Under the pieces are notes generated by a model that had not been told where the DNA came from, did no database searches, and saw only the letters and a program-made list of their open reading frames with translations. This document shows, in pieces, positions 35,577 to 44,052 of a DNA stretch of 64,000 bases. Numbering within the stretch: the stretch's first letter is position 1; every line of letters begins with the position of its first letter. Source of the stretch: Bacteroides ihuae (GTDB lineage: Bacteria; Bacteroidota; Bacteroidia; Bacteroidales; Bacteroidaceae); contig NZ_FNVX01000004.1 in the NCBI RefSeq assembly GCF_900104585.1, positions 992,001 through 1,056,000 of the forward strand. The letters run 5' to 3'. The translations under genes and the position numbers were made by a program.

Positions 35577-37628
35577 TTAAAAAGCTTGTCGAAAGGAGCA
35601 ACCGCTTTTCCACTCGGAACAACCGTAAGCGGCTTTGCCTTTAATGATGGTGCCTTTGCCACAAAGGGGACAGGGTTGCCCTACCAACGGGTCAGCAGTA
35701 GGGATGCTCACCGGGATGGATTGCACATTCTCAGCAGGCGACTTCGCAACTACGGGCTTTTCTTTTTTCTCTTTCGGAGCAACCGCTTTACGTTCTCGCT
35801 TCTTTGGCTCTTTTTTCTCTTCGGTTACCACTACGGCTTCTTGAATGGTAATGCGGCGATTGGTGTTATCGGTAAGCACGCTCAGCACTACGTCCGATAC
35901 CATCTGTTTGAGTTCCTCGAGAAACAGGTGGGCATCGTAGGTTTTCTTCTCTATCTCACGAAGTTTCTTTTCCCAAATACCTGTCAGCTCGGCCGATTTA
36001 AGTAGTTCTTCGTGAATAATCTGTATCAACTCCACACCGGTGGGGGTGGCAATGAGGTTCTTGCGTTCTTTGCGAACATAGTTTCGCTTGAAAAGGGTTT
36101 CGATAATAGCGGCACGGGTAGACGGGCGACCGATGCCATTCTCTTTCAACGCATCACGTAGTTCATCATTGTCCACCAGCTTACCTGCCGTCTCCATGGC
36201 ACGTAGCAGGGTTGCTTCGGTAAACGCTTTAGGGGGTTGTGTCCACTTCTCGTTCAAGTCCGGCACATGGGGGCCGCTCTCTCCTTTTACAAATAGCGGA
36301 AGTACTCTTTCTTCGTCATCACCTTCTTTCTCTTCTATCTGCTCTTTGGCAAACACTACTCGCCAACCGGGTTCCAGAATCTGTCTACCCGTTACCTTAA
36401 ACTCGATCTTGTCCACTTCGCCCAATACGGTGGTGTTGGAGACTTTACAATCGGGATAGAACACTGCAATAAACCGACGGGCGATGAGATCGAACACGCG
36501 TCGCTCCATATCGGTAAGGTTCTGAGGATATATTCCTGTAGGGATGATGGCATGGTGATCGGTCACCTTCGCATTATCGAACACTTTCTTTGACTTAGGC
36601 AGCTTTCCACCTTCCAGCGGAGCGGTGAGCACGGCATAGTCTCTCAAGTTTTTTAAGATAGCGGGACATTTAGGATACATATCGTCGGTCAGATAGGTGG
36701 TGTCTACACGCGGATAGGTGGTTACCTTCTTCTCGTAGAGTGATTGTATCTGTTTCAGTGTTTCGTCGGCAGAGTAAGCAAACTTCTTGTTGCATTCTAC
36801 CTGAAGGGAGGTAAGGTCGAACAAGCGGGGTGCATACTCCAGTCCCTTCTTGGCAGAGACATCGGTCACCACGAAATCGGATTGTTTCACTGTTTCCAGA
36901 AACGCAACTCCTTCTTCTTTAGTGGTGAACTTACCTTTGGTGGCCGAGAAAGTTGTTTCCCGATAAACCGTTTTCAATTCCCAGTAGGGTTCGGGCTTAA
37001 AGTTCTCTATCTCGAGTTGACGGTTAACGATGAGTGCCAGCGTAGGCGTTTGTACCCGACCGATAGAAAGCACCTGCCTACCCTGCCCGTACTTAATGGT
37101 ATAAAGGCGGGTGGCATTCATGCCTAGCGTCCAGTCGCCAATGGCACGAGACAATCCGGCTTCGTAGAGTGGTTGAAACTCCGACTGATCCTTCAGTTTG
37201 GCAAATCCTTCTTTGATAGATTCCTCTGTCAAGGAAGAGATCCACAAACGCTTCACCGGACAACGAACTCCGGCCTTTTGCATCACCCAACGTTGAATCA
37301 ACTCTCCCTCTTGCCCGGCATCACCGCAGTTAATGATTTCATCTGCCGCCTGCATCAGCTTCTCTATGATATGAAATTGCTTCTCGTAAGTAGGGTTACT
37401 AATCAGTTTGATGCCGAAGCGTGGCGGAATCATTGGCAAGCTGCTCAGGCTCCATGACTTCCAGGCCGGACTATACTCATGCGGTTCCTTCAGGGTGCAC
37501 AAATGGCCGAATGTCCAGGTCACCTGGTATCCGTTACCTTCCATATATCCATCTTTTCTGGTTCGAGCTCCGAGTATATCGGCTATATCACGTGCCACAG
37601 AGGGCTTTTCGGCAATGCAAACTATCAT
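35577..37628 (-). CDS. topB: DNA topoisomerase III
   Basis: The start is the ATG at 37626-37628 (MIVCIAEKPSVARDIADILG); the open frame upstream lacks family similarity and contains the terminator at 37691-37716. The 683-residue type IA topoisomerase has the Toprim domain (AEKPS; CGDAGQEGE), the active-site TYPRVDTTYL (Tyr305), GRPSTRAAIIETL, a Lys/Glu-rich linker (PKKRERKAVAPKEKKEK) and one C-terminal zinc motif (CPLCGKGTIIKG...CSEWKSGC). It unlinks precatenanes and recombination intermediates. Bacteroides often carry extra topB copies on conjugative elements; the full length here suggests a functional enzyme, but I cannot say whether it is chromosomal or element-derived. Confidence 0.93.
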   Translation of the reverse strand: MIVCIAEKPSVARDIADILGARTRKDGYMEGNGYQVTWTFGHLCTLKEPHEYSPAWKSWSLSSLPMIPPRFGIKLISNPTYEKQFHIIEKLMQAADEIINCGDAGQEGELIQRWVMQKAGVRCPVKRLWISSLTEESIKEGFAKLKDQSEFQPLYEAGLSRAIGDWTLGMNATRLYTIKYGQGRQVLSIGRVQTPTLALIVNRQLEIENFKPEPYWELKTVYRETTFSATKGKFTTKEEGVAFLETVKQSDFVVTDVSAKKGLEYAPRLFDLTSLQVECNKKFAYSADETLKQIQSLYEKKVTTYPRVDTTYLTDDMYPKCPAILKNLRDYAVLTAPLEGGKLPKSKKVFDNAKVTDHHAIIPTGIYPQNLTDMERRVFDLIARRFIAVFYPDCKVSNTTVLGEVDKIEFKVTGRQILEPGWRVVFAKEQIEEKEGDDEERVLPLFVKGESGPHVPDLNEKWTQPPKAFTEATLLRAMETAGKLVDNDELRDALKENGIGRPSTRAAIIETLFKRNYVRKERKNLIATPTGVELIQIIHEELLKSAELTGIWEKKLREIEKKTYDAHLFLEELKQMVSDVVLSVLTDNTNRRITIQEAVVVTEEKKEPKKRERKAVAPKEKKEKPVVAKSPAENVQSIPVSIPTADPLVGQPCPLCGKGTIIKGKAAYGCSEWKSGCSFRQAF

Positions 37629-37690
37629 TTTAATTCTTTTGTTTAGGCAAAGGTAGGGAAAAAGCAGGAAAGAGAGGTGAGGTATGGGCA

Positions 37691-37767
37691 TAAAAAAAGG
37701 AGTCACGCCTGACTCCAACCTTTGTTAACCTTAAATCTAATACTATGAAAAACACAGTGCAAATATA
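37691..37767 (-). ncRNA. Small RNA or attenuator leader upstream of topB
   Basis: On the minus strand a TTG (37787-37789) and a -7 box TATATTTG (37760-37767) are 19 bp apart. About 55 nt after the -7 box comes a perfect terminator hairpin: GGAGTCA (37710-37716) / TGACTCC (37699-37705) with loop GGCG, followed by seven T (37692-37698). The predicted transcript is about 60 nt. It ends 63 nt before the topB ATG, so it is either a free small RNA or a leader whose terminator limits topB transcription. It also serves as the first terminator after the uptake operon that ends at 37854. The stretch GTATTAGATTTAAGGTTAAC looks familiar from other Bacteroides intergenic regions, but I cannot check this. 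Confidence 0.55.
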
Positions 37768-37853
37768 CGGAGTTTTTTGATATCTGCAAGGACTGTGCGC
37801 GAAAACATGTGTTTTATAACATAGTTTAATATTTGGAGAGTGTTTTAATAAAA

Positions 37854-38933
37854 TTAGTGTAGCTCATTGATGGACGGTTGAGGGTTCAATAGATCGAGTG
37901 CCTCAGCATCACTCATGTCATAGTGATAGAACTTATGGAAGAATTCCTTCGTTACTGCAAGCATATCGAACTTATATACAGTAGGATATAGTAAATGTGA
38001 AAGCCAAATGTAACCGATCAGACGATTGATGCCCGGCGGACGGTCTATCCATCCAAACGGACGCCAAGGAACCTGATACAACATATTTTGCTTTACGGCT
38101 TTGAGTTGTGTCCAGATGGGACTGGTGCGAATAAACTTATAAGAGTCTAATCCGTCAAAATTACCCGACCAAACCAGTACAATATCAGGGTTCCATGCAT
38201 AAACTTGTTCTATCGATACATTGGACATTCCTTTCTCGGGTAATACATCGACAGTTGCTACATTCTTCGCACCGACCAAATCAATCAGCAGGCTATGCAC
38301 TGAGCCGGACGGATCGGTCTTCAGGCCTCTCATCCCTTCAGCATAATAGATCCGTTTCTTGTCTTTCTCGGCAATGGTATGAGCTTTGACAGGAATTGAA
38401 TCGATGTAAGTCTCTATAAAGCTGATAAGTTCCTCTGCCTTTTCGGGCTTGTTGAGCACTATCCCCATAAAGGCTAAAATCTCTTTGTATTTATTGATAT
38501 CCATATCAAGCAGAATGACAGGTATATGTATCTTAGCCTGCAACGCATTGACTGCCTCGATATTCGCTTTCGTAAGCACTTGAGAGTAGATGACTACGTC
38601 TGGCTTCAATCGGATGATTTCTTCCGAACCTCCTTCTATAGCATAAGGTTTGTTTTCGTAGAAGGACTTCTTGAGAAATTTCTTCTCGGATTCATTGTAA
38701 TTGAACACCCTGTTCACTGTCATAACTGTATCAAAGGCATAAAACATTTGAGAGGAATGGCGGTCAACAAACACAGAACGAATGTGCTGAGGGATTTCTA
38801 CTTTTCTTCCTGCCATATCTGTTATCGTCCGAGTGCTGCCAGCTACCTCCTTGCCTGCCTTATTGCGGCAGGCTGAAAGGAGGCAAACAAACAGAACAAG
38901 TAAACATATCGCTGATTTTTTTATCTTATTCAT
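37854..38933 (-). CDS. ABC transporter substrate-binding lipoprotein (metal-chelate/corrinoid type)
   Basis: The start is the ATG at 38931-38933, giving a lipoprotein signal ending LLSAC (Cys22). The 360-residue body is a class III periplasmic binding protein of the BtuF/FecB/FhuD family (TDMAGRKVEIPQHIRSV near 38; RLKPDVVIYSQ; MSNVSIEQVYAWNPDIVLVW). The C-terminal PFGWIDRPPGINRLIGYIWL is reminiscent of MolA-like and other non-siderophore members. It ends an operon with the TonB receptor, methyltransferase, ATPase and permease genes. Candidate substrates are a corrinoid, a ferric chelate or an oxyanion; the sequence does not decide. Confidence 0.85.
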   Translation of the reverse strand: MNKIKKSAICLLVLFVCLLSACRNKAGKEVAGSTRTITDMAGRKVEIPQHIRSVFVDRHSSQMFYAFDTVMTVNRVFNYNESEKKFLKKSFYENKPYAIEGGSEEIIRLKPDVVIYSQVLTKANIEAVNALQAKIHIPVILLDMDINKYKEILAFMGIVLNKPEKAEELISFIETYIDSIPVKAHTIAEKDKKRIYYAEGMRGLKTDPSGSVHSLLIDLVGAKNVATVDVLPEKGMSNVSIEQVYAWNPDIVLVWSGNFDGLDSYKFIRTSPIWTQLKAVKQNMLYQVPWRPFGWIDRPPGINRLIGYIWLSHLLYPTVYKFDMLAVTKEFFHKFYHYDMSDAEALDLLNPQPSINELH

Positions 38934-38945
38934 CAAACAATCTTT

Positions 38946-41000
38946 TTAGAAGTTATACACTACGGACGTGAAGAAGGTTCGTCCCTCACGCGGGTAGTTC
39001 TGTGAAATAGAGTAGTTTCGATCGAAAAGGTTTCTCGAACCTATTTCGCAAGCTAGTCCTTTCCATACCTGAGAATGTATCTTTGCATTCATCAACATAT
39101 ATCCGGGTACTGTAGTACCAGTACTGGTTACGTATCTTTTGCTATTTACTTCCGTATCGAAATGGAAGTAGGCATCCCAAGAAGATAGTTTGTATTTGCC
39201 GTAAGCAATGAACTTATGATCGGGAACGCCAACAAACTTCACTGTTTTATCTTCTTTATTCTCTCTGTGAATGTAGCTATAATTACCCCCTAGGGTGAGG
39301 TTCTTCATTGCTTCCCAACCAAAAGATAGTTCATAGCCCTGGAAGACTGATTTACCTACATTCCGATTCTGATAGATGGGGTCGCCATTATCTTGCGTAC
39401 CAACGGTTATCTGATAAATGGCATCGTCTACATTGTTACGAAACACAGATGCTTGGTACTGAAACTTATCGGTGATCTTACCTTCGTAAGTGATGTCGAA
39501 TATCCAACTAAACTCCGAAGCGAGGTCGGGGTTGGGCTCTTGAGAACCAAATTTGCTCGAATAACGATCTTTTTGCGATGCAAAGTGCGACTTACGAGAA
39601 GCAGAGACGGTTATATCGTGTCCCTTAGCCACGTGCAAGATGGTAGCCAACTGATAGTTGAAAGCGTCATCAGAACCTGTTGGAAAGTCATACAGCACAT
39701 TTTTTTCTCCCGTGAGGTAGTGCGTGCCATATTCCTGCGCCTTGCTATTGCTTCGAGAGTTATAGCTAAGACCTGCCACTGCGATGATGTATTTATTGAA
39801 GGTATAGGTATCTTCTAGTCCCGCCGAAATGGTATTATCCAGATACTTTTGTATGGGTTCTCCGGTTACAGCAGTCTGTCCGGTTGTCTCATTGGCCGCA
39901 ATGCCTCCGTTATGCTCTTTGTGCGAGTCGTACTTTTCGTGAAAAGCGAATTGAAGCACATTGTTCTTTATTGATTCGTTGGATAGATTAAAGGATCCGC
40001 CCAATGAGTAATCATTATAAATGCTATGAAATGCCTTTTTAGTATTCTGCAGCAAATAAGTCTTGTCATCAAACTGATCCATGATGTTATAGTAGTTATC
40101 ATAGAAAGCAGTAACCTTAATGTTTGTGGCAAGACCCAGATAGGTATTGGACTTAAAATAAACACTCTTCTTATCATACTTAGGATAATCCCTGTACTGT
40201 CCTCCCAAGATGGATGGAGAAATGTTTTTCTCTGCATTCTGAATGATAAAGCTCACCGAATATTCATCTGTAGCATTGGGAGTATAGCCAACCTTTGCAC
40301 TAATTTTGAGATCTTTTGCCGCAGAGTGTTCTCTTCGTCCACCATCTTCGTAGTCGGTAGGGGTGAACTTATCAGAGAGTGACATGAATTTTGTATCGAG
40401 AAAAGAAAAACTTCCCAGAAAATAAAATTTCTTCATGCGGGAACCAATGTTAATCCCGGTATTGTATCCATTCAGACCTTCCTTACTGAACTTCATTCCT
40501 GAGATGCCATCTATCTCAAGCTTCTTTGCCGGCTTGCGCGACACTAAATTAATAGCTCCACCCATCGTGTTTGGACCATAAAGAACAGAGGTAAAGGCTT
40601 TCGATACGCTGATCTGAGCCAAGTCGAAAGTGGTAAACCGTGTAATGTCTACATTTCCGTCATAGGGTACATAAATGGGCACTCCATCATAAAAGATAGG
40701 AGTCTGAAGCATGCTGAATCCTCGTAAATAGAATGCCCCTTCATTTCGGGCTCCGGTTTCGGAGATGGTTAAGCCTGGAATCAGATTCACCGCATCCGTA
40801 AGATTGTCTCTGTTGAACTCGCGCATCTGTATCATATCCAGTTTGTCCGGTACGGATGCTTTGGTTGTTTTGCCAATCACCTCTACTGCCCCTAGCGTAT
40901 ATACTCTTGATATAGAATCTTCCGGTGCATCCTTCTCGGCTTGGGCATAAATCATGGAACACAAACTAAGAGCACCAATAAATGCTAAACGTCTTTTCAT
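38946..41000 (-). CDS. TonB-dependent outer-membrane receptor of the uptake operon
   Basis: A 684-residue receptor with signal peptide (MKRRLAFIGALSLCSMIYAQ), a plug domain (GAVEVIGKTTKASVPDKLDM, FNRDNLTDAVNLIPG, EGAFYLRGFSMLQTPIFYDG, SVLYGPNTMGGAINLVSRKP) and a barrel ending in Phe (TSVVYNF). It lacks the SusC-type N-terminal extension, so it is a classical BtuB/FepA-like receptor. It is 9 bp upstream of the binding-protein gene. The substrate is presumably the same as that of the ABC transporter; no cobalamin riboswitch is found upstream of this operon. Confidence 0.9.
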   Translation of the reverse strand: MKRRLAFIGALSLCSMIYAQAEKDAPEDSISRVYTLGAVEVIGKTTKASVPDKLDMIQMREFNRDNLTDAVNLIPGLTISETGARNEGAFYLRGFSMLQTPIFYDGVPIYVPYDGNVDITRFTTFDLAQISVSKAFTSVLYGPNTMGGAINLVSRKPAKKLEIDGISGMKFSKEGLNGYNTGINIGSRMKKFYFLGSFSFLDTKFMSLSDKFTPTDYEDGGRREHSAAKDLKISAKVGYTPNATDEYSVSFIIQNAEKNISPSILGGQYRDYPKYDKKSVYFKSNTYLGLATNIKVTAFYDNYYNIMDQFDDKTYLLQNTKKAFHSIYNDYSLGGSFNLSNESIKNNVLQFAFHEKYDSHKEHNGGIAANETTGQTAVTGEPIQKYLDNTISAGLEDTYTFNKYIIAVAGLSYNSRSNSKAQEYGTHYLTGEKNVLYDFPTGSDDAFNYQLATILHVAKGHDITVSASRKSHFASQKDRYSSKFGSQEPNPDLASEFSWIFDITYEGKITDKFQYQASVFRNNVDDAIYQITVGTQDNGDPIYQNRNVGKSVFQGYELSFGWEAMKNLTLGGNYSYIHRENKEDKTVKFVGVPDHKFIAYGKYKLSSWDAYFHFDTEVNSKRYVTSTGTTVPGYMLMNAKIHSQVWKGLACEIGSRNLFDRNYSISQNYPREGRTFFTSVVYNF

Positions 41001-41101
41001 ACTCGTCTTTTTTTAGGAATTTAGAATAATAAAATCAATACCTGTAAACAAGGCCGTTATACCTGTGAAAGATAACGGATAATAAAAAAAGGCATTCTCC
41101 C

Positions 41102-41845
41102 TTATCGGGAAAGAATCTTAACGTATTTGCCGATGAAAAACACAAACGGCGCAAGCATCTCTCTCTCATTGATCACATCAAAAACGGTTTCTAGTGTAGC
41201 ACAAGCACAATCTTCGTGCGAGAGTGAAATCATGGAAGCAATGACCACCGGCATATCGGTTGGTACTCCTTCTTCTTCGAATGCACGGAAGATTTCCTTC
41301 AGATTGTCATAAGCCATGTACAAAGCCAAAGTAGTTCCATGTTTAAAGAGTTTAGAGATGTCACGAAAATGTGCACAGTTGTCTTCGATGTGATCTCCAA
41401 TAGCATATACAATGCTATTACTTTCGAATTTCTCTGTGATAGGAATAGCAAAGATACTTGCGGCGGCAGCGGCAGCGGTTAAACCGGGAACCATTTCAAA
41501 AGGGATCTCCATCTCTTTTAGTCGTGCACAATCGACCCCACCCCCATTAAACATCATGGCATCACCAGCTTTCAGCCTTACTACTTTTTTGCCTTCATGA
41601 TATAACTGCTCTACAATTTTAAGCAGATCAACCGGCTCTTCTTCCCCCTCCGGATGTTTATCTATGAAGCGCACTTCTGTCTGTGGCCCAGCCTCGGCAA
41701 GTATGTGAACAGCAGGCAGGCAATCATACAAAATACAATCGGCTTCATTCAATCTTCGTTTTGCGTCTACTGTAAGATAATCTGGACCTCCTGGACCTGT
41801 GCCGACAATCGATACCGGATAGTAATTTCCAAATGCTTCTTTCAT
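41102..41845 (-). CDS. Divergent SUMT-like (uroporphyrinogen-III methyltransferase family) enzyme
   Basis: A 247-residue tetrapyrrole-methylase-fold protein. SIVGTGPGGPDYLTVDAKR (13-31) is the canonical SAM-binding start and PGLTAAAAAASIFAIPIT the second signature. However, the normally strict RLKGGDPxxFGRGxEE motif has become RLKAGDAMMFNGGGVD (about residues 97-112), and the downstream region is unusual (SLSHEDCACATLETVF). It may methylate uroporphyrinogen-III on the way to sirohaem or corrin, or a different tetrapyrrole handled by the transporter. It is embedded between the TonB receptor and ABC ATPase genes of one operon, with no other corrin or sirohaem gene in view. Confidence 0.8.
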   Translation of the reverse strand: MKEAFGNYYPVSIVGTGPGGPDYLTVDAKRRLNEADCILYDCLPAVHILAEAGPQTEVRFIDKHPEGEEEPVDLLKIVEQLYHEGKKVVRLKAGDAMMFNGGGVDCARLKEMEIPFEMVPGLTAAAAAASIFAIPITEKFESNSIVYAIGDHIEDNCAHFRDISKLFKHGTTLALYMAYDNLKEIFRAFEEEGVPTDMPVVIASMISLSHEDCACATLETVFDVINEREMLAPFVFFIGKYVKILSR

Positions 41846-41882
41846 GTTCTCTTGTTTTAAATAAAATGAATTTAATGTGTTG

Positions 41883-42665
41883 TTAAATCTCGGGAATACA
41901 TATTTTGCGAGATAGTATTGCGTTGTGAGTCAATGCATGTATACGAATATCTGCTCCGTAAATCTCTTTTAAAAGTTCTTCGGTAATCACTTCCTTACAA
42001 TCTCCTTGTACCATCACTTTCTGTTCTTGCACCACGGCTACTTTGGCATCGCACATAAAGGCGTGGTCGGGCGAATGTGTGGCCATCAAAATACCTAGTG
42101 ATTCGTCTTTCAACTCATTGACCTGTCTGATAATCTTTATCTGATTACCAAAATCAAGGCTCGAGGTAGGTTCGTCCATAACAAGAAACGAAGGCTGTTG
42201 GGCCAGTGCCCTGGCTACAATGACCATTTGTTGTTCTCCTCCGCTTAACTGCGTGAAGACTCGTTTACGCAGGTGAATAATGTTGAGTTTATCTAAACAC
42301 CACTCGGCAATGGCTTTGTCTTCTTTACCGGGAGAGGCAAACGGCTTCAGGTGGGAGGTTCGTCCAAACAGAACAACGTCCATCACCGTAAAAGGAAAAG
42401 GTAATGACCGGGCTTGGGGCACATAGGCTACCTTACGGGCGAACTGAGTGCGATTCCAAGAAGACAGGTTTCTGCCATCCAGCAAAATCTCTCCCGATTG
42501 CAAAGGCAACAAACCGAGCAGAGTGCGAAACAAAGTGGTTTTACCCGAACCGTTTCGCCCCAGAACACAAATCGTTTCGCCTGTATGGAGTTCCATATTG
42601 ACGTTTTGAAGAATCATCGTTCGATGATAGCCCAGAGATGCATTTTTAATTTCTAATTTCATCAT
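41883..42665 (-). CDS. ABC transporter ATPase (BtuD/FepC type)
   Basis: A 260-residue nucleotide-binding protein of the iron-chelate/B12 family. Walker A GRNGSGKTT (36-44), signature LSGGEQQ (140-146), Walker B FLVMDEP (160-166) and the switch His in ATHSPDHA are all present. The C-terminal tail beyond 240 is slightly longer than usual. It directly abuts the permease stop codon, indicating translational coupling. Confidence 0.93.
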   Translation of the reverse strand: MMKLEIKNASLGYHRTMILQNVNMELHTGETICVLGRNGSGKTTLFRTLLGLLPLQSGEILLDGRNLSSWNRTQFARKVAYVPQARSLPFPFTVMDVVLFGRTSHLKPFASPGKEDKAIAEWCLDKLNIIHLRKRVFTQLSGGEQQMVIVARALAQQPSFLVMDEPTSSLDFGNQIKIIRQVNELKDESLGILMATHSPDHAFMCDAKVAVVQEQKVMVQGDCKEVITEELLKEIYGADIRIHALTHNAILSRKICIPEI

Positions 42666-43718
42666 TTACCATGTATGTTTAGAGGATAAACGCAAAATAA
42701 TGAGAAACATGGGTGCTCCAATGAGTGAAGTGATAATACCTAGAGGTATCTCTAGTGAGGAAACAGAGCGCGACAGGTCATCAACAATCAACATAAAGAT
42801 ACCTCCCACCAGGAAGGATGCAGGAAACAGGACTTTATGATTAGGTCCCACCAGAAAACGAGCGAAATGAGGAATAATCAATCCGACCCAACCGATAAGT
42901 CCTGTGATACTAACTACTGAAGCTGTAATAAGGGATGCACAAGCAATAACAATGACACGCAACCGAGCAGCATTCACTCCTAACGCCCGTGCTTCTTCGT
43001 CGCCAAAGGAGAGTACATTGAGCCTCCACGATGAGAGTAGCAGTGGTATCAATGCCAAACCAATAAACGGGAATACAGTCTTCAATTCTCTCAGAGTAAC
43101 TTCAGTTAAACTACCCATTAACCAAAATGTAATATCGGGGAGTTTGTATTCACTATCAGCTAGATATTTCATCAATGAAATCAGAGCAGTAAACATGGAT
43201 CCGACAATCATACCCGAAAGTACCAACATGAGAATACGGTCGTGTGTGCCACCCATTATCTTGCTAACAGATAACGCTATGCAAACAGAAACAAGACCCA
43301 TAATGAATGCCATGCTCTGAATGCCAACCAGACCAAACGAAAGCAGGATAGCTAACGATGCTCCAAAGCCGGCACCCGAGCTAACTCCCAAGATATCGGG
43401 ACTGACCATTGGATTCCGAAAAATGCCTTGATAAGCAGCACCCGATACAGACAAGGATCCGCCTACAAGTACCGCCCCCAAGATACGTGGCAAACGTATC
43501 TCACTCAGAAGCAGAGGCAGATTCGCATCACTATATTTTCCCGTAAAAAGATAACTCACAATATCAGCCACGGGTACAGAGTATCGCCCTATTGAGAATG
43601 AGAGAAGAACGGTAAATAGCAAAAGCACACTCAATCCCAACAAAATTGTTGCCCCGGTTACGCAATAATTCTGTCTGGAATACCTTTCACAAAAGTTTCT
43701 TCTCCAATTTAATATCAT
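42666..43718 (-). CDS. ABC transporter permease (BtuC/FecCD type)
   Basis: The ATG at 43716-43718 (MILNWRRNFCERYSRQ) was chosen; the open frame runs 38 codons further up but the extension is not family-like. The 350-residue protein has the usual ten membrane segments and the family motifs RLPRILGAVLVGGSLSVSGA, FRNPMVSPDILGVSSGAGFG and GLIGWVGLIIPHFARFLVGP with the EEARALGVN coupling helix. It is the first gene of the uptake operon. No clear -7/-33 promoter or riboswitch is visible in the 220 bp before it. Confidence 0.93.
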   Translation of the reverse strand: MILNWRRNFCERYSRQNYCVTGATILLGLSVLLLFTVLLSFSIGRYSVPVADIVSYLFTGKYSDANLPLLLSEIRLPRILGAVLVGGSLSVSGAAYQGIFRNPMVSPDILGVSSGAGFGASLAILLSFGLVGIQSMAFIMGLVSVCIALSVSKIMGGTHDRILMLVLSGMIVGSMFTALISLMKYLADSEYKLPDITFWLMGSLTEVTLRELKTVFPFIGLALIPLLLSSWRLNVLSFGDEEARALGVNAARLRVIVIACASLITASVVSITGLIGWVGLIIPHFARFLVGPNHKVLFPASFLVGGIFMLIVDDLSRSVSSLEIPLGIITSLIGAPMFLIILRLSSKHTW

Positions 43719-43988
43719 AAGCCGTATTATACATAGTCTTGCTATGTTGATAAAGCAAACGCAAAAAACAGACCAAAAGGAAAGAGCATGGAAGTTAGCT
43801 AGGAAGGAGTGAATCGGTTTATAAGCGTACAAACCTTATTATCAGCTGATTTAAAGGAGAAAAGGTATAGGATATTGGGATAAGTATATCTCTACGTGCT
43901 GAATAACAGTCCTACATAATTGTATGGAAAACAAGAGTTAATATCCAAAATTGTATGTACTGTAATTCAAGAAGCTTAAGTATAAGTC

Positions 43989-44015
43989 AAAAAAAGGCCA
44001 TCTCACAATGGAGAT
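43989..44015 (-). terminator. Rho-independent terminator of mutA-mutB
   Basis: Read on the minus strand, AAAAAGGCTATCTC pairs with GAGATGGCCTTTTT around the loop CATTGT, with one mismatch and a run of seven T. It starts 38 bp after the mutB stop. Confidence 0.85.
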
Positions 44016-44052
44016 AGCCTTTTTAAATTATTAAGAGATTATCAGTGAACGA

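Noticed and set aside
43833-44052. Possible cobalamin riboswitch before the TonB/ABC operon
   Set aside because: I searched both strands for the B12 box (AGCCAGGAGACCTGCC) and the GCAACTG core and found neither; only the mutB terminator is there.
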